Shown here one piece after another: positions 1-9,291 of a stretch of 64,000 nucleotides of DNA (positions within the stretch are counted from its first letter, which is position 1; every line of letters begins with the position of its first letter). Position numbers and translations under genes: made by a program. This stretch comes from Flavilitoribacter nigricans DSM 23189 = NBRC 102662 (GTDB lineage: Bacteria; Bacteroidota; Bacteroidia; Chitinophagales; Saprospiraceae), in contig NZ_PDUD01000036.1 in the NCBI RefSeq assembly GCF_002646595.1, forward strand, positions 78,858 through 142,857, read 5' to 3'. The notes beneath the pieces are model-generated. The model ran no database searches, was not told the DNA's origin, and saw only the letters and a list, made by a program, of their open reading frames with translations.

Positions 1-96
1 TCAGGCCGCTTTGGTTGATACTATGATAATTAATCGGCAGCATGATCCGTAAAAGAGATAAAAGACTTACGGAATTCATTTGAAAGCCTTCTATTA

Positions 97-3012
97 TTAA
101 AAAACAGAGATCGGTCGGTTAATTACTCCCAGGGAAGTTCGCAAATTAAGAAGGTATTTGCCCACGGGTAGCAAGCCGCCATCAAGTGTAGTTGTATGCC
201 ATCCTTCCTCAATGGGGCCATTATATAGCCGGAGAAGTCGTATGCCCCGAAAGTCGTATACGTAAAGGCCTGCATGGCCCGGGGTAGGGATAAAGAAATG
301 GATAGTAGTAGTTTGTGAGAAAGGATTCGGGAAGACTTCTACTTCCAAGTTTTTAGAAAAGAGGTTTTGGGGTGCAGGATCTTCTTTTTTATCCAGTGTG
401 CTATGCTCGCTTACAATTGTTGGAGCATTATCTGAACAATTTTGTATTGAAGCCCTGAATTCGCTATTTGCCTTCACCTGGAATCCGGGACGAAGTACGA
501 TTCGCTCACCCGCCCGGTAAAGAACTTTTGTTTCCGGTCCAAGTTCCGCACTAGATACAAGAATCTTTCCTGCATCAAAAACCTGACTGTATAAATGAGC
601 ATCTTTTAATTGGATCGTATTCGGACAAGGCAAACTTTCAAGAGGGCAACTATCTGGACTTCTATTACCTTCCCGTTGCAGATCCATTGTTGCCTTTTCA
701 TCCCATTGCCCGGCGAATTGATTGGGGGGCGTGCAAGATAAATGCAAGTCAAACCTCGTACCATATCCGGTTGCAGAAGTGCTCACGGCAATAAGGTATT
801 TCTTATCTTTTTCTGCTAAAAAGTTCAACCGGCCTTCTTCATCAATAATCGGATCGACTTTAGGAAGACTGCAACAGTTGCCTTCGTAAATTTCTATACC
901 AAAAATGTGTTCGTAACCAGGCGCTGACAGAGAAAGGTTAACCAACTCACCCTGACCGATCATTTCGTACCATATCCTTCTTTCTTCTTTTTGCAGGCAG
1001 GGATCTGCATAATCGCAAGGGGCAACATGGTCTAGGGTAGCGCGTACGGTATCGCCACAGGAGACCAACTGGGCATTATGACACAAGGCATTGGCCGCGG
1101 GGCCGAGGTCCTCAAAATAAAAACGAAATATGCGGTTCCTGAAGGAGTTTTTTCGATCCTGTACTTTGAGAAAATAGCTCACGTCCTGCTCCAAGAAAAC
1201 CCGCTTGCTGGTAGTTGGTTCATCCAAGGGATTGAACCAATGTGTGATACACTCCAGAGATCCACAGCTGCCCCGGAAAAGTCCAAAAACCAGATCGCTG
1301 TTGATGTTTTCAAAAACGAGATCTTTTAGTTGTCCGTCTCCATTAAATTGGTACCATACGTCCGGCCGGGTACCATAGCTGGAACAACTATCAAAGGTTT
1401 CTTCGAGTGTGACCCACATCCTGCCGGATATGGTATCGGCAACACTTACCGGAATGGCACCTGAACAAACGTCATGCTCATCCACGGGGTGAACATTTAA
1501 AAAGATCTCAAAATCATTGACCCAGCTGTCGTAGTTACCGGTAATATTAAGGTAATAAATACTGTCTTTTTTCAGATAAGAATAAGTGTGATCTATGTGA
1601 GGAGCTACAAGCAGGGTACCGTTCTTTTCGGTATAGAAAATTTTTTCAAATGATTGTAAATAGGCTTTGGTGGTGACCGAATAAAACGCTCCGGTACCTT
1701 TTACCCGGTACCATACACTCCGCACTTCAAGCAAATTATTGATCTCCTGGTCTTCCAGCGCATAGGCAAGCGTCCCAGAAAGAGTATCCCCCGGCTGTAA
1801 CGGAGTCGCACCAGTATACTCGTCATTTGTTAGGGGAGCGGTGATGGTCGCAGTGACTTTTACTGGTGTGTCGTGTTCATAGCTAAAACTGTTGTGGATA
1901 TTGACCAAGTAGCGTTTCCCGGCTACGGTCGGTACCGAGATCTGATTTCTGGCCCGGGTTGTGGTTTCACACACCAGACTGTCGCAGGTCCCGGTGAGTA
2001 TTTTTACGTTCGTACCTGTGAAACTTGAATAGGGATTCCAGGTGAAGGTGAAAATGCTGTCATTGCCGGTAAAATAGTACCATCGATCGTAAGTACCTTC
2101 ATCGTTGGTACAGGCCTTGATACTTGCAATAGTGCTCTTAAAAGAAAGCGTCAAAGTATCCTGCAGTAAAAATGGTTCGGCATTGCTGCAAATATCGTTA
2201 CCGGCCTTTTCAAAGCTCCTTAATCGAAACGATTGTGGTTCGGGATCAGGACTGACAAGCTGTAAATAATAAGTTACTCCCTCCTTCGTCAGATAGGCAA
2301 AATCACCGGAGACCAGCTCCTTATTGACAAAATCCGTACCGGAACAGTCTTCTTTGATCAGGCAGGATCTTAGGTTATAACCGGAAAATTTGTCTAATTG
2401 AACATAGCCTCCATTGCCGGTAAAAGAATACCATCCATCGGCAAAATTCTGATAATAGCTATTGAGGCAGGTAGGGTGATAGCTGGGAGTGCCGAAACGA
2501 TGATCGTAAGTGTACGTACTATCCAGAATAATCAGCTTGGCCCGGGTACAAACATCGTTAGATAAGGGAGCGTAGCAACTGATCTGTAAGCGGCCAAAAG
2601 TGAGCACGGTATTGCTCCGACAGTAGATATAATAAGTTTTGCCCGCTTCGGACAGAAATGCCGCCTCCGTTTGATCTTCGATATCGCATTGGTAGGTCGG
2701 AAATTGTATAATGGGCTGTACGCAATTCAACGAATCACAGTTCCCTTCATATACCGTGATATTCAGGCTATATTCATAACAGGAGGAGACCAGAATATAA
2801 TCGCCGTTTCCCACTATCTTATACCAGACGCCCACCTCATCGGGGCCACAATCATCAAAGTATTCGGAGGTAGCCCTATTTGCTCCATCCAGATTCACCC
2901 AGAGCACATCACCACAAAAAAGCTCGATCGCCTGGTGACAACTGTCATTGATGATCTGAGCATTAGCAAAGATGGGGATAAGGCAATAGGAAAAGAACAA
3001 GAAGAGACGCAT
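97..3012 (-). CDS. Secreted repeat protein with T9SS type A sorting domain
   Basis: A 971-residue exported protein. It begins with a signal peptide (MRLFLFFSYCLIPIFANAQ) and ends in a typical type IX secretion C-terminal domain: VEVFPNPF, then LYVYDFRGIRLL, and GKYLLNL near the end, so it should be moved across the outer membrane and anchored or released. The body holds about six copies of a roughly 130-residue module whose units share N-D-x-C-x-x-A near the start and a WYxxxGxG core, which resembles adhesion or ligand-binding beta-sandwich repeats. A short PGF-containing linker (residues ~835-865) precedes the CTD, as in many T9SS substrates. No catalytic motif is visible, so a surface adhesin or structural role is only inferred. 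The gene is more AT-rich than its neighbours. Confidence 0.85.
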   Translation of the reverse strand: MRLFLFFSYCLIPIFANAQIINDSCHQAIELFCGDVLWVNLDGANRATSEYFDDCGPDEVGVWYKIVGNGDYILVSSCYEYSLNITVYEGNCDSLNCVQPIIQFPTYQCDIEDQTEAAFLSEAGKTYYIYCRSNTVLTFGRLQISCYAPLSNDVCTRAKLIILDSTYTYDHRFGTPSYHPTCLNSYYQNFADGWYSFTGNGGYVQLDKFSGYNLRSCLIKEDCSGTDFVNKELVSGDFAYLTKEGVTYYLQLVSPDPEPQSFRLRSFEKAGNDICSNAEPFLLQDTLTLSFKSTIASIKACTNDEGTYDRWYYFTGNDSIFTFTWNPYSSFTGTNVKILTGTCDSLVCETTTRARNQISVPTVAGKRYLVNIHNSFSYEHDTPVKVTATITAPLTNDEYTGATPLQPGDTLSGTLAYALEDQEINNLLEVRSVWYRVKGTGAFYSVTTKAYLQSFEKIFYTEKNGTLLVAPHIDHTYSYLKKDSIYYLNITGNYDSWVNDFEIFLNVHPVDEHDVCSGAIPVSVADTISGRMWVTLEETFDSCSSYGTRPDVWYQFNGDGQLKDLVFENINSDLVFGLFRGSCGSLECITHWFNPLDEPTTSKRVFLEQDVSYFLKVQDRKNSFRNRIFRFYFEDLGPAANALCHNAQLVSCGDTVRATLDHVAPCDYADPCLQKEERRIWYEMIGQGELVNLSLSAPGYEHIFGIEIYEGNCCSLPKVDPIIDEEGRLNFLAEKDKKYLIAVSTSATGYGTRFDLHLSCTPPNQFAGQWDEKATMDLQREGNRSPDSCPLESLPCPNTIQLKDAHLYSQVFDAGKILVSSAELGPETKVLYRAGERIVLRPGFQVKANSEFRASIQNCSDNAPTIVSEHSTLDKKEDPAPQNLFSKNLEVEVFPNPFSQTTTIHFFIPTPGHAGLYVYDFRGIRLLRLYNGPIEEGWHTTTLDGGLLPVGKYLLNLRTSLGVINRPISVF

Positions 3013-3021
3013 CAGAAAAGC

Positions 3022-3070
3022 ATTAGTTGGGAGGTCTAAAAGAGTAAAATTAATATACCGCCCAACTAAT
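3022..3070. terminator. Inverted repeat between msrA and the T9SS gene
   Basis: The perfect 10-bp arms ATTAGTTGGG (3022-3031) and CCCAACTAAT (3061-3070) are separated by 29 nt. They lie in the 68-bp gap downstream of msrA and just before the start of the secreted-protein gene on the minus strand. It could terminate msrA or act as a 5'-leader structure. There is no clean U-run. Confidence 0.4.
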
Positions 3071-3080
3071 CCATCATTGT

Positions 3081-3644
3081 TTAATTCTTTACTTTATTCT
3101 TCAACCGGTGCGCGAACTGCTTCCGGAACTTACTCACCTTCGGGGTGATCACGAAACTACAGTAGGGATTGCGATCGCCGGTCGCTTCGTAATAGCCCTG
3201 GTGGTAATCCTCGGCGCTGAAAAAGGATTCGAACGCACTGATCTCCGTTACGATAGGATCGTCCCAGAGGGTAGGGGCGAAATCCTGCTTTTTACTTTCA
3301 GCTGTGGCCCGCTGCTCCTCGTTGTGGTAAAAGATCACGGAACGGTACTGAGGCCCCCGGTCGTTGCCCTGGCGGTTGAGCGTAGTGGGATCGTGGGTAG
3401 CAAAGAAAATCTCCAGGATCTCCCCGTAGTTGATCTCATTGGGATCAAAGTGGACCTGTACGACTTCTGCGTGTTGGGTCGTACCGGAGCAAACGGTTTT
3501 GTAATCCGCCGTTTCCTGCGTACCCCCGGAATAACCGGAAACCACGGAATCCACCCCCTGCACCTGTTCGAAAATGGCTTCTACACACCAGAAGCAGCCC
3601 CCTCCAAGCGTGGCTGTCTGTAGATGATCTTGCTTGTTTGGCAT
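3081..3644 (-). CDS. msrA: Peptide-methionine (S)-S-oxide reductase MsrA
   Basis: Reduces the S-epimer of methionine sulfoxide in proteins and so repairs oxidative damage. The 187-residue product carries the catalytic GGCFWC motif near residue 16, the VVSGYSGG strand, the H-x-E-V-V-x-V-x-FDP segment and the PYC recycling region, and it has the family's usual length. There is no signal peptide, so a cytoplasmic enzyme is expected. It is transcribed towards the T9SS protein with a 68-bp gap containing an inverted repeat. No MsrB domain is fused. Confidence 0.95.
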   Translation of the reverse strand: MPNKQDHLQTATLGGGCFWCVEAIFEQVQGVDSVVSGYSGGTQETADYKTVCSGTTQHAEVVQVHFDPNEINYGEILEIFFATHDPTTLNRQGNDRGPQYRSVIFYHNEEQRATAESKKQDFAPTLWDDPIVTEISAFESFFSAEDYHQGYYEATGDRNPYCSFVITPKVSKFRKQFAHRLKNKVKN

Positions 3645-3756
3645 ATTCAGCTAGTTGTTTTTTTAAAAATAAAAAGAATGATCAATGGGAATAAAGATCC
3701 GGCCATGCAATCCTGCTACTGAAAATATCCAAGCACCAAGTCCCCCCGTCCCCCTA

Positions 3757-3820
3757 TCTCCCCCTCTCCAAATCTCCCCCTCTCCAAATCTCCCCCTCTC
3801 CAAATCTCCCCGTCACCAAA
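3757..3820. repeat. 16-bp tandem repeat, four units
   Basis: Three identical units of TCTCCCCCTCTCCAAA and one diverged unit (TCTCCCCGTCACCAAA) lie head to tail in the gap upstream of msrA. The rest of the 3645-4100 gap shows no gene; short reading frames there are made of the repeat and have no recognisable content. A similar C/T-rich tandem repeat occurs near the right end of the window (63861-63892). Confidence 0.85.
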
Positions 3821-4077
3821 TCCCCTCGCATTCAGTTACTAAACAAGCCTGGGCGGGAAAAGATTACTCATAAATGGGGATTATTCAGGAGTTTATTGCC
3901 CGGAGTGTTTAATACCTCAGACCTACTGAGAAAATCTCCTGCAGGAGATATCTTGCCGGTCAAGCGCTCCGAAACCGGCCCCCCTTTAATATGCGCAACT
4001 TATCCCAGACAAACGTTAGTCAGGGATCTTAGGGACAGTTTTTCGCTTTTTTACAATGTCCGAGCTTTTCCGCTTAA

Positions 4078-4085
4078 TAATTTTG
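4078..4085 (+). promoter_or_regulatory. Bacteroidota -7 box before the VOC pair
   Basis: TAATTTTG fits TAnnTTTG and lies 19 bp before the VOC pseudogene start. No clear -33 TTTG was found at the right distance, so this is a partial promoter call. Confidence 0.3.
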
Positions 4086-4103
4086 CACCAGAAACGGATA
4101 ATT

Positions 4104-4246
4104 ATGGAATACAGCCCTATTCAGAATTTTCAGATCCCTGTGGGCGAATACTGGTCGACAAAACGGCTCCGGGGCCGGATATCGGTTATTTTGCTATTTT
4201 CATGGACACGGAAGGGAATAAAGTCGGCCTTTATTCCCGACATTAG
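4104..4246 (+). pseudogene. Collapsed VOC/glyoxalase-family gene
   Basis: The frame starting at ATG 4104 encodes the N-terminal signature of a VOC-family protein (MEYSPIQNFQIPV), which stops making sense after about 13 residues. From about 4144 a different frame encodes the typical C-terminal end of the same family (GRILVDKT, then GYFAIFMDTEGNKVGLYS), ending at the stop at 4246. The middle ~80 residues are missing and the two halves are out of frame, which points to an internal deletion. An intact VOC gene follows 18 bp downstream. The junction position is approximate. Confidence 0.65.
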
Positions 4247-4264
4247 AAAAGCATCTGTTGGCCT

Positions 4265-4618
4265 ATGCAATTGATCAATATCACCCTCGCCGTACACCGC
4301 ATGGAAGCGATGTGTACTTTTTACACCCAACTCCTGGGCCTCACTTTCCAACAACAGGAACTGTACGGAACGATCCTCTACCGAGCCGACTGGAATGGCA
4401 TGGAACTGCTATTCTGCCCGGCTGAACTGGCCGGAAATACGGCCACCCAAAACCGGCATCAACTGGAGATCTCAGTCCCGGATATCAAACAGGCCGTAGC
4501 CCTGGCCCTGGCCCACGGCGGGCAAAGTATGGGCCCCATCACTACCAACGACAAGGGAAAAAGTGCCGGCGTAAAAGATCCGGACCAAAATTCGCTGGTA
4601 CTGACCCAGCCTGGGTAA
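4265..4618 (+). CDS. VOC family (glyoxalase/bleomycin resistance-like) protein
   Basis: A 117-residue single-domain vicinal oxygen chelate protein. Visible family features are the opening strand INITLAVHRMEAMCTFYTQLLG, a middle VPDIKQAVALALAHGG helix and the terminal DPDQNSLVL strand. Metal-binding residues of the glyoxalase type are not obvious, so substrate and reaction cannot be named. It directly follows a degraded paralogue (4104-4246), suggesting an ancestral tandem pair. It converges on the DHHW gene at 4627 with an 8-bp gap. Confidence 0.75.
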   Translation: MQLINITLAVHRMEAMCTFYTQLLGLTFQQQELYGTILYRADWNGMELLFCPAELAGNTATQNRHQLEISVPDIKQAVALALAHGGQSMGPITTNDKGKSAGVKDPDQNSLVLTQPG

Positions 4619-4626
4619 TTCCCGTT

Positions 4627-5784
4627 TTACCAACCCGCTTCCCGGGGAGGATGGGGCAACAGGTTGAAGAGCATACCTTCCCAGATCATCTGAATATAAA
4701 TATCGGGAGCTTCCTGCTCGATGATCTCCGGGTGCAGCTCGTGCTTCCAGTTGTCGAACAGAAAGACGCTTTCCCGAAAGTGGTCGCCGAGGAGTTTGAT
4801 CAACGGAGTGGCGAAAGATTCCCGTACCATTAGCAGCTTAGGCAGATCGGCCTGTGGTAAAATGCGGACCATGCAGTATTCTTCCGGAAAAGGAAACTTG
4901 GCCGGGATGGGGTAGGAGCGGCTGCCGTCCAACGCCCGGAATTGCATCGCACCGTCATATACCGGCGGATTTTCGGTCATTTCCTGGTCCAGACCCAGCA
5001 TGTGGGCCAGCGACAAACCGTTGTAGTGAGCCGTATTGAATTTAATGATAGAGGTATCGATGCCGGTAATTTGGGGAAAATCCTGCCGAAGATGATCCAG
5101 AATGACCTTTGCGGCCAGCATGCCGGCGTAGTCCGTCCAGTGGTGATCGGTTTTTAAATACAGCAATGGGCTGCCCCTTTGCTTCAGCTCCTGCAGAGGA
5201 GTGAACAGATCAATATAACTGATATCGGAATGGCGGTTCAGGTGGTCGACCAGTTGCAGCGCACAGTCCTGCGGGTTCAGTTTGCGAACGTTATCGGGCA
5301 GGAATTCGGGATATATGCGGGGTTTCATCGGCGCCAGACAGAGGTAATATTTTCCGCCGCCGGCTTCCACTACCTGTTTGCGGTATTCCAGTTCTTCCCG
5401 GATAATCTCCAGATCCTGCGGGCTGAAGCGGTATTTCCCTTGGTACATTTTCATCTGGAAGCCGGCCTTATAGAGCCATCCATCCTTACCGATGATCACC
5501 TTGGCGGGAAGTGCCGACTGCCGGAAGGCATGGTAATTCAGATAAGCTCCGGCCCGGATGTAGTAGTTGCGCCAGTTGAAATGATCATTGTAATAACGCT
5601 CGTAATCCCCGGGAAAAGGATCGAGGAAACTGAGATCGAGTTCCGGTTTTTCCACGAGGGCCCGCTTTTCCTGCAGATCCGGTTCCGGTAGCCACTGGAA
5701 AATACTATCCAGTCCGTGGGCCACCATCAGTCCGACGAATAAAATGGGAAGGAGATAGACCTTTAGCTTTTGCCTTTTGATCAT
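4627..5784 (-). CDS. DHHW/AlgX-AlgJ-like O-acetylation protein
   Basis: A 385-residue membrane-anchored periplasmic protein of the DHHW family (SGNH-hydrolase-like, related to AlgJ/AlgX), which works with an MBOAT protein to acetylate exopolysaccharide. An N-terminal signal anchor (YLLPILFVGLMVAHG) is followed by IIGKDGWLY, the strand YYLCLAPMKPRIYPE and the diagnostic TDHHW at about residue 213, holding the Asp-His pair. A serine of the SGNH type is plausible in MVRESFATP near residue 320. It lies 50 bp downstream of the MBOAT gene on the same strand, so the two probably form an operon. The acceptor polymer is unknown; no polymerase genes are in the window. Confidence 0.8.
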   Translation of the reverse strand: MIKRQKLKVYLLPILFVGLMVAHGLDSIFQWLPEPDLQEKRALVEKPELDLSFLDPFPGDYERYYNDHFNWRNYYIRAGAYLNYHAFRQSALPAKVIIGKDGWLYKAGFQMKMYQGKYRFSPQDLEIIREELEYRKQVVEAGGGKYYLCLAPMKPRIYPEFLPDNVRKLNPQDCALQLVDHLNRHSDISYIDLFTPLQELKQRGSPLLYLKTDHHWTDYAGMLAAKVILDHLRQDFPQITGIDTSIIKFNTAHYNGLSLAHMLGLDQEMTENPPVYDGAMQFRALDGSRSYPIPAKFPFPEEYCMVRILPQADLPKLLMVRESFATPLIKLLGDHFRESVFLFDNWKHELHPEIIEQEAPDIYIQMIWEGMLFNLLPHPPREAGW

Positions 5785-5834
5785 CAGTTTGAATATAAAG
5801 CTTTTAAAATCAACATCCTAGCTGTTTTTACGCA

Positions 5835-7262
5835 TCAAAATCGAAAATAGATGAATGGATTATAAGATTCCGTCGCCAGTTCGAGTGTCGCGTACAGGAA
5901 CATGAGCATCAGGCCCAGGGTGGTGATCAACTGGAAAACGACGTCGACTGGTTTTCCCCGGAATGACTTTTCCATTATTTTCGTTAAAACCCGAAAGACC
6001 GGCGTACAGGCCAGTAAGCCGATACCGAGGGCCAGCCAAAATTCCGGACCCAGGTAAAAGGCAAGGTCAAAAGGTGTATCGGAAGGCGCTCCCCGCCCGA
6101 ATAAAGCTCTGTAGTAATGCCAGGCATGATCCAGATTGGGGGCGCGAAACAGTACCCAGGCCAGCATTACCACCAATAACGTATAGATATGCCCGCTCCA
6201 GCGCCCGGTCCGTTCCAGCCATTTTTCCAGGCCAAGCCGTTCCAGGATCAGGAACAAGCCGTGGAACAGTCCCCAAAGCAGAAAGTTCCAGGCAGCTCCG
6301 TGCCAGAGGCCGGTAAGCAAAAAGACCACAAAGAGATTAAAATAGGTGCGTCCGTTCCCCTTTCGGTTACCGCCGAGCGGGATGTAAAGGTAATCCCGAA
6401 ACCATTGCGAAAGGGAAATATGCCAGCGTCGCCAAAATTCCCGGATAGAACGGGCGATGTAGGGGAAATTGAAATTTTCCGGGATGCGAAAGCCGAACAT
6501 CCGGCCCAGTCCAATCGCCATATCCGAATAACCCGAAAAGTCGAAATAGATCTGTAAGGTATACATCAGGACGCCCATCCAGGCGCTCAGTGGATCCAGA
6601 TCCGTGGGAGCTACCGCAAAAATATCGTCCGCCAGCGGGGCAAAATTATTGGCCAGCAGTACTTTTTTAGCCAGTCCGAGGATAAACCGTTCTACGCCGG
6701 AAGCAAACAACGGCCAGCTCATCCTGCGGGCGCGGATCTGGTGGGCAATGTCGTGGTAACGCACGATGGGCCCGGCGATCAACTGGGGAAAAAAGGCAAT
6801 ATACAGCGCCAGATGGGGCAATTTACGCTGAACGGGTGTTCGGTGCTGGTAAACATCAACGATATAGGAAATGGCCTGGAAGGTGAAAAAAGAGATGCCG
6901 AGCGGCAGTACAATGGGTTTAAAATCGATCCTTTGGGCGGCCGGCAGGTACAGGTTGAGGTTGTCCAGAAAGAAATTGGTGTATTTGAATATGACCAGTA
7001 GCCCGATATTGACGATCAGACCGGTGATGAGCCAGTTTCGTTTGCGCATGGGCGTGCCCGCGCGATCAATGGCCAGTCCAATGGCGTAATTGAGGAGGAT
7101 AGAGCCGAGCAGGAGCAGACTGTAACTTACACCGCCCCAGGCGTAGAAGAACAGACTGGCGAACAGCAGCAGTCCATTGTGCCATCTACGGGGACTCAGC
7201 AGTATCAGGATCAATACTGCGGGCAGAAAGACATACAGAAAAAGAAGGGAGCTGAATAACAT
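5835..7262 (-). CDS. MBOAT family membrane O-acyltransferase (AlgI-like)
   Basis: A 475-residue multi-pass protein of the membrane-bound O-acyltransferase family. About ten to twelve hydrophobic segments are visible. Family marks are the block WRRWHISLSQWFRDYLYIPLGG (residues ~295-316) and the catalytic histidine in TGLWHGAAW (~340). AlgI-type proteins move an acyl group from the cytoplasm to a periplasmic partner, here most likely the DHHW protein encoded next. It starts 42 bp after the sensor kinase gene, suggesting that surface acylation is co-transcribed with a signalling module. Alginate itself is unlikely in this lineage, so the substrate is left open. Confidence 0.9.
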   Translation of the reverse strand: MLFSSLLFLYVFLPAVLILILLSPRRWHNGLLLFASLFFYAWGGVSYSLLLLGSILLNYAIGLAIDRAGTPMRKRNWLITGLIVNIGLLVIFKYTNFFLDNLNLYLPAAQRIDFKPIVLPLGISFFTFQAISYIVDVYQHRTPVQRKLPHLALYIAFFPQLIAGPIVRYHDIAHQIRARRMSWPLFASGVERFILGLAKKVLLANNFAPLADDIFAVAPTDLDPLSAWMGVLMYTLQIYFDFSGYSDMAIGLGRMFGFRIPENFNFPYIARSIREFWRRWHISLSQWFRDYLYIPLGGNRKGNGRTYFNLFVVFLLTGLWHGAAWNFLLWGLFHGLFLILERLGLEKWLERTGRWSGHIYTLLVVMLAWVLFRAPNLDHAWHYYRALFGRGAPSDTPFDLAFYLGPEFWLALGIGLLACTPVFRVLTKIMEKSFRGKPVDVVFQLITTLGLMLMFLYATLELATESYNPFIYFRF

Positions 7263-7304
7263 TTATCTGTTACTGAGAAATGGCAATTGCGGTAGAGCCC
7301 GGTA

Positions 7305-9221
7305 TCACTTCACCTGGATCTCCATGATCGGGATCTTGATCTCAACCCGGGTGCCCAGGCTTTCCCCGGCTTTGTCCTTCAGGTCGATGGTCGTCACCAG
7401 ACCATTTTTGCCCTTGCTGTTGTTCAGGATCTGAAGGCGTTGCTCCGTGATCCGGGTACCTTTGGAGCGGTGGTTTTGATAGCGGCTATCCTGAAGCCGG
7501 ATCTGGCGGGCCCGTTCGCGGCCCACACCATTATCCTCAACTACACAGAGGATGGTATCTTCGTCCAGCAGGGAATAGTGGACACTCACCTTACCGTTCT
7601 TCTTACTGCGCAGTCCGTGTTCAATGGCGTTTTCTACGTAGGGTTGAACGATCATGGTCGGCACGCCCAGGATATCCTCTTCTATTTCGTCGTCGAGGAA
7701 GATCTCGTAGGTCATCCGGTCTTCAAAACGCAATTTCTGGTTGATCAGCAGGTAGTCTTCGAGAAACTGTACCTCCTTTTCCAGGGAGATGATTTCCAGG
7801 TCCGAATATTCCAGGCTCTGCCGCATCAGCAAGGCAAATTTAGCCAGATACTTGGCTGCGGACGATACATCGTGGGAAGTAATGAAGTTCTGAATGGAAT
7901 TGAGCGCATTGTACATGAAGTGCGGGTTCATCTGCGCCCGCAGTGCCTTCAGTTGCAGGCGGGTAGCCTGTAATTGCAATAATTCCGCTTCCTGTTTCTT
8001 CTTGCTGGCTTCGTATTTGACGTCCAGTTCCACCTGCTTCCGTTTGTTGACCTGCTCGGTGTACTGTTCACTGAAGCGATTATACAGGAGCTGGTATTCG
8101 TAGGCGCTTTTATAATCTTCCTGATCGGCGTAAAAGTTGGCGATATCCTTGCTGATATTCGACAGCTGCCGGTAGTCTTCGGCGGCGCTGGCGTAGCTGT
8201 AAGCCAGTGCGAAGTGTTCCAGCGTCTCCTCCTTTTTTCCCAGTTCGGAATACAGGCGCCCCCGCCAGGCCTCGATAATGGAGAGGTTGTAGTAATCATC
8301 CGCCGTTATGGACTGGTAGATGGACTCGGCCCGCTCAAAGTACTCCAGGGCTTCTTCGTAGCGCTCTTCCTCGTAGTAGCAAAAGCCGAGGTTGGCGTAG
8401 GCGGAAGCTTTGGCCCGTTCGCTGGTATCGTCGCCGATATTGATGGCCTTGTGGAAATATTCGCGGGCGCTCTCCAGGTCGCTCATGGCCAGATAGCCAT
8501 TCCCTACGTTGAGGTAGTGCCAGGCGAGGCGCGTGCGCATTTGCATGGATTCGCACATGCGGACCACTTTGCGGTAGGCCTCCACACTTTTTTCGTGCTC
8601 ATCGTTGCGCTCGTAGATCTTACCGAGACCACTGTGGATCAGCGTGAGGAAATAGTAATCCTTGAGTTCCAGGGGGCGATCCAGGGTATTGATCAGTTTG
8701 TCTGCTTCCAGCAGCAATTCGATCGCACCCGAATAATTGGCGTAGTGCAGGTAGACGAAACCTTCCCGGCAGACGATACGGGCGGCGAGCCCGCGTTCCG
8801 GAAAGTGTTTCAGCAGCCGGTTGGCCTTTTCCAGCATTTCCGTCGCCTCATCCATCCGTTCCATGTTGATGAGGGTACCGGTATAGTCGATCACCGCCTC
8901 GGCCTGCTGCTTGATGGTGCCGCGTTCTTCCAGCAGCTCTATAGCTTGCGTGAAATGCTCTTCGGCCGAGTGGTAGTGATAGAGCTGGTTCTCAATATTA
9001 GCCACGTTGAGGTGGTAATTGAGGAGGAAGTCCGGGAAATCACAGTTCCGGAGGATACGTTCCTGTTCCTGGAGCAATACTTCGGCCCGCTGAATATTGG
9101 TAAAGGCATACCTGGCGGTCAACTGGTCGATCAGCAGGAGCCGCTGCAGGGGATCCTGCTGCTGTTGCAGTTTGAGCTCCAGTTGCTGAAAATCATCTGT
9201 ATAAGAAATGGTCCCGAACAT
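7305..9221 (-). CDS. Soluble TPR-containing LytS-type sensor histidine kinase
   Basis: A 638-residue kinase. Residues ~20-370 form tandem tetratricopeptide-like helix pairs (e.g. YLNVGNGYLAMSDLESAREYFHKAI and AYANLGFCYYEEERYEEALEYFERA). A coiled coil (KKKQEAELLQLQATRLQLKALRAQ) leads into a His_kinase domain with the phospho-acceptor motif MNPHFMYNALNSIQ at about residue 430, and an ATPase with VENAIEHG and VEDNGVGRERA. There is no transmembrane segment or signal peptide, so the input should be cytoplasmic, through the TPRs. It probably pairs with the LytTR regulator at 9787-10548, from which it is separated only by a small double-glycine peptide gene and a strong hairpin. Confidence 0.9.
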   Translation of the reverse strand: MFGTISYTDDFQQLELKLQQQQDPLQRLLLIDQLTARYAFTNIQRAEVLLQEQERILRNCDFPDFLLNYHLNVANIENQLYHYHSAEEHFTQAIELLEERGTIKQQAEAVIDYTGTLINMERMDEATEMLEKANRLLKHFPERGLAARIVCREGFVYLHYANYSGAIELLLEADKLINTLDRPLELKDYYFLTLIHSGLGKIYERNDEHEKSVEAYRKVVRMCESMQMRTRLAWHYLNVGNGYLAMSDLESAREYFHKAINIGDDTSERAKASAYANLGFCYYEEERYEEALEYFERAESIYQSITADDYYNLSIIEAWRGRLYSELGKKEETLEHFALAYSYASAAEDYRQLSNISKDIANFYADQEDYKSAYEYQLLYNRFSEQYTEQVNKRKQVELDVKYEASKKKQEAELLQLQATRLQLKALRAQMNPHFMYNALNSIQNFITSHDVSSAAKYLAKFALLMRQSLEYSDLEIISLEKEVQFLEDYLLINQKLRFEDRMTYEIFLDDEIEEDILGVPTMIVQPYVENAIEHGLRSKKNGKVSVHYSLLDEDTILCVVEDNGVGRERARQIRLQDSRYQNHRSKGTRITEQRLQILNNSKGKNGLVTTIDLKDKAGESLGTRVEIKIPIMEIQVK

Positions 9222-9236
9222 ACGCTAATAAACAAT

Positions 9237-9270
9237 GAAGGACTACATTCATGCGAGAATGTAGTCCTTC
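9237..9270 (-). terminator. Strong hairpin between peptide gene and kinase gene
   Basis: Perfect 14-bp arms (GAAGGACTACATTC, 9237-9250, and its complement, 9257-9270) enclose a 6-nt loop, followed on the minus strand by ATTGTTTATT. It lies 22 bp after the peptide stop and 15 bp before the kinase start. It could terminate most peptide transcripts and let a fraction read through into the kinase. Confidence 0.7.
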
Positions 9271-9291
9271 ATTTATATTTAAAATTCAAGA

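Noticed and set aside
4627..7262. The MBOAT/DHHW pair as an alginate acetylation locus.
   Set aside because: No alginate polymerase, epimerase or AlgF-like genes are present, and these families acetylate many polymers.
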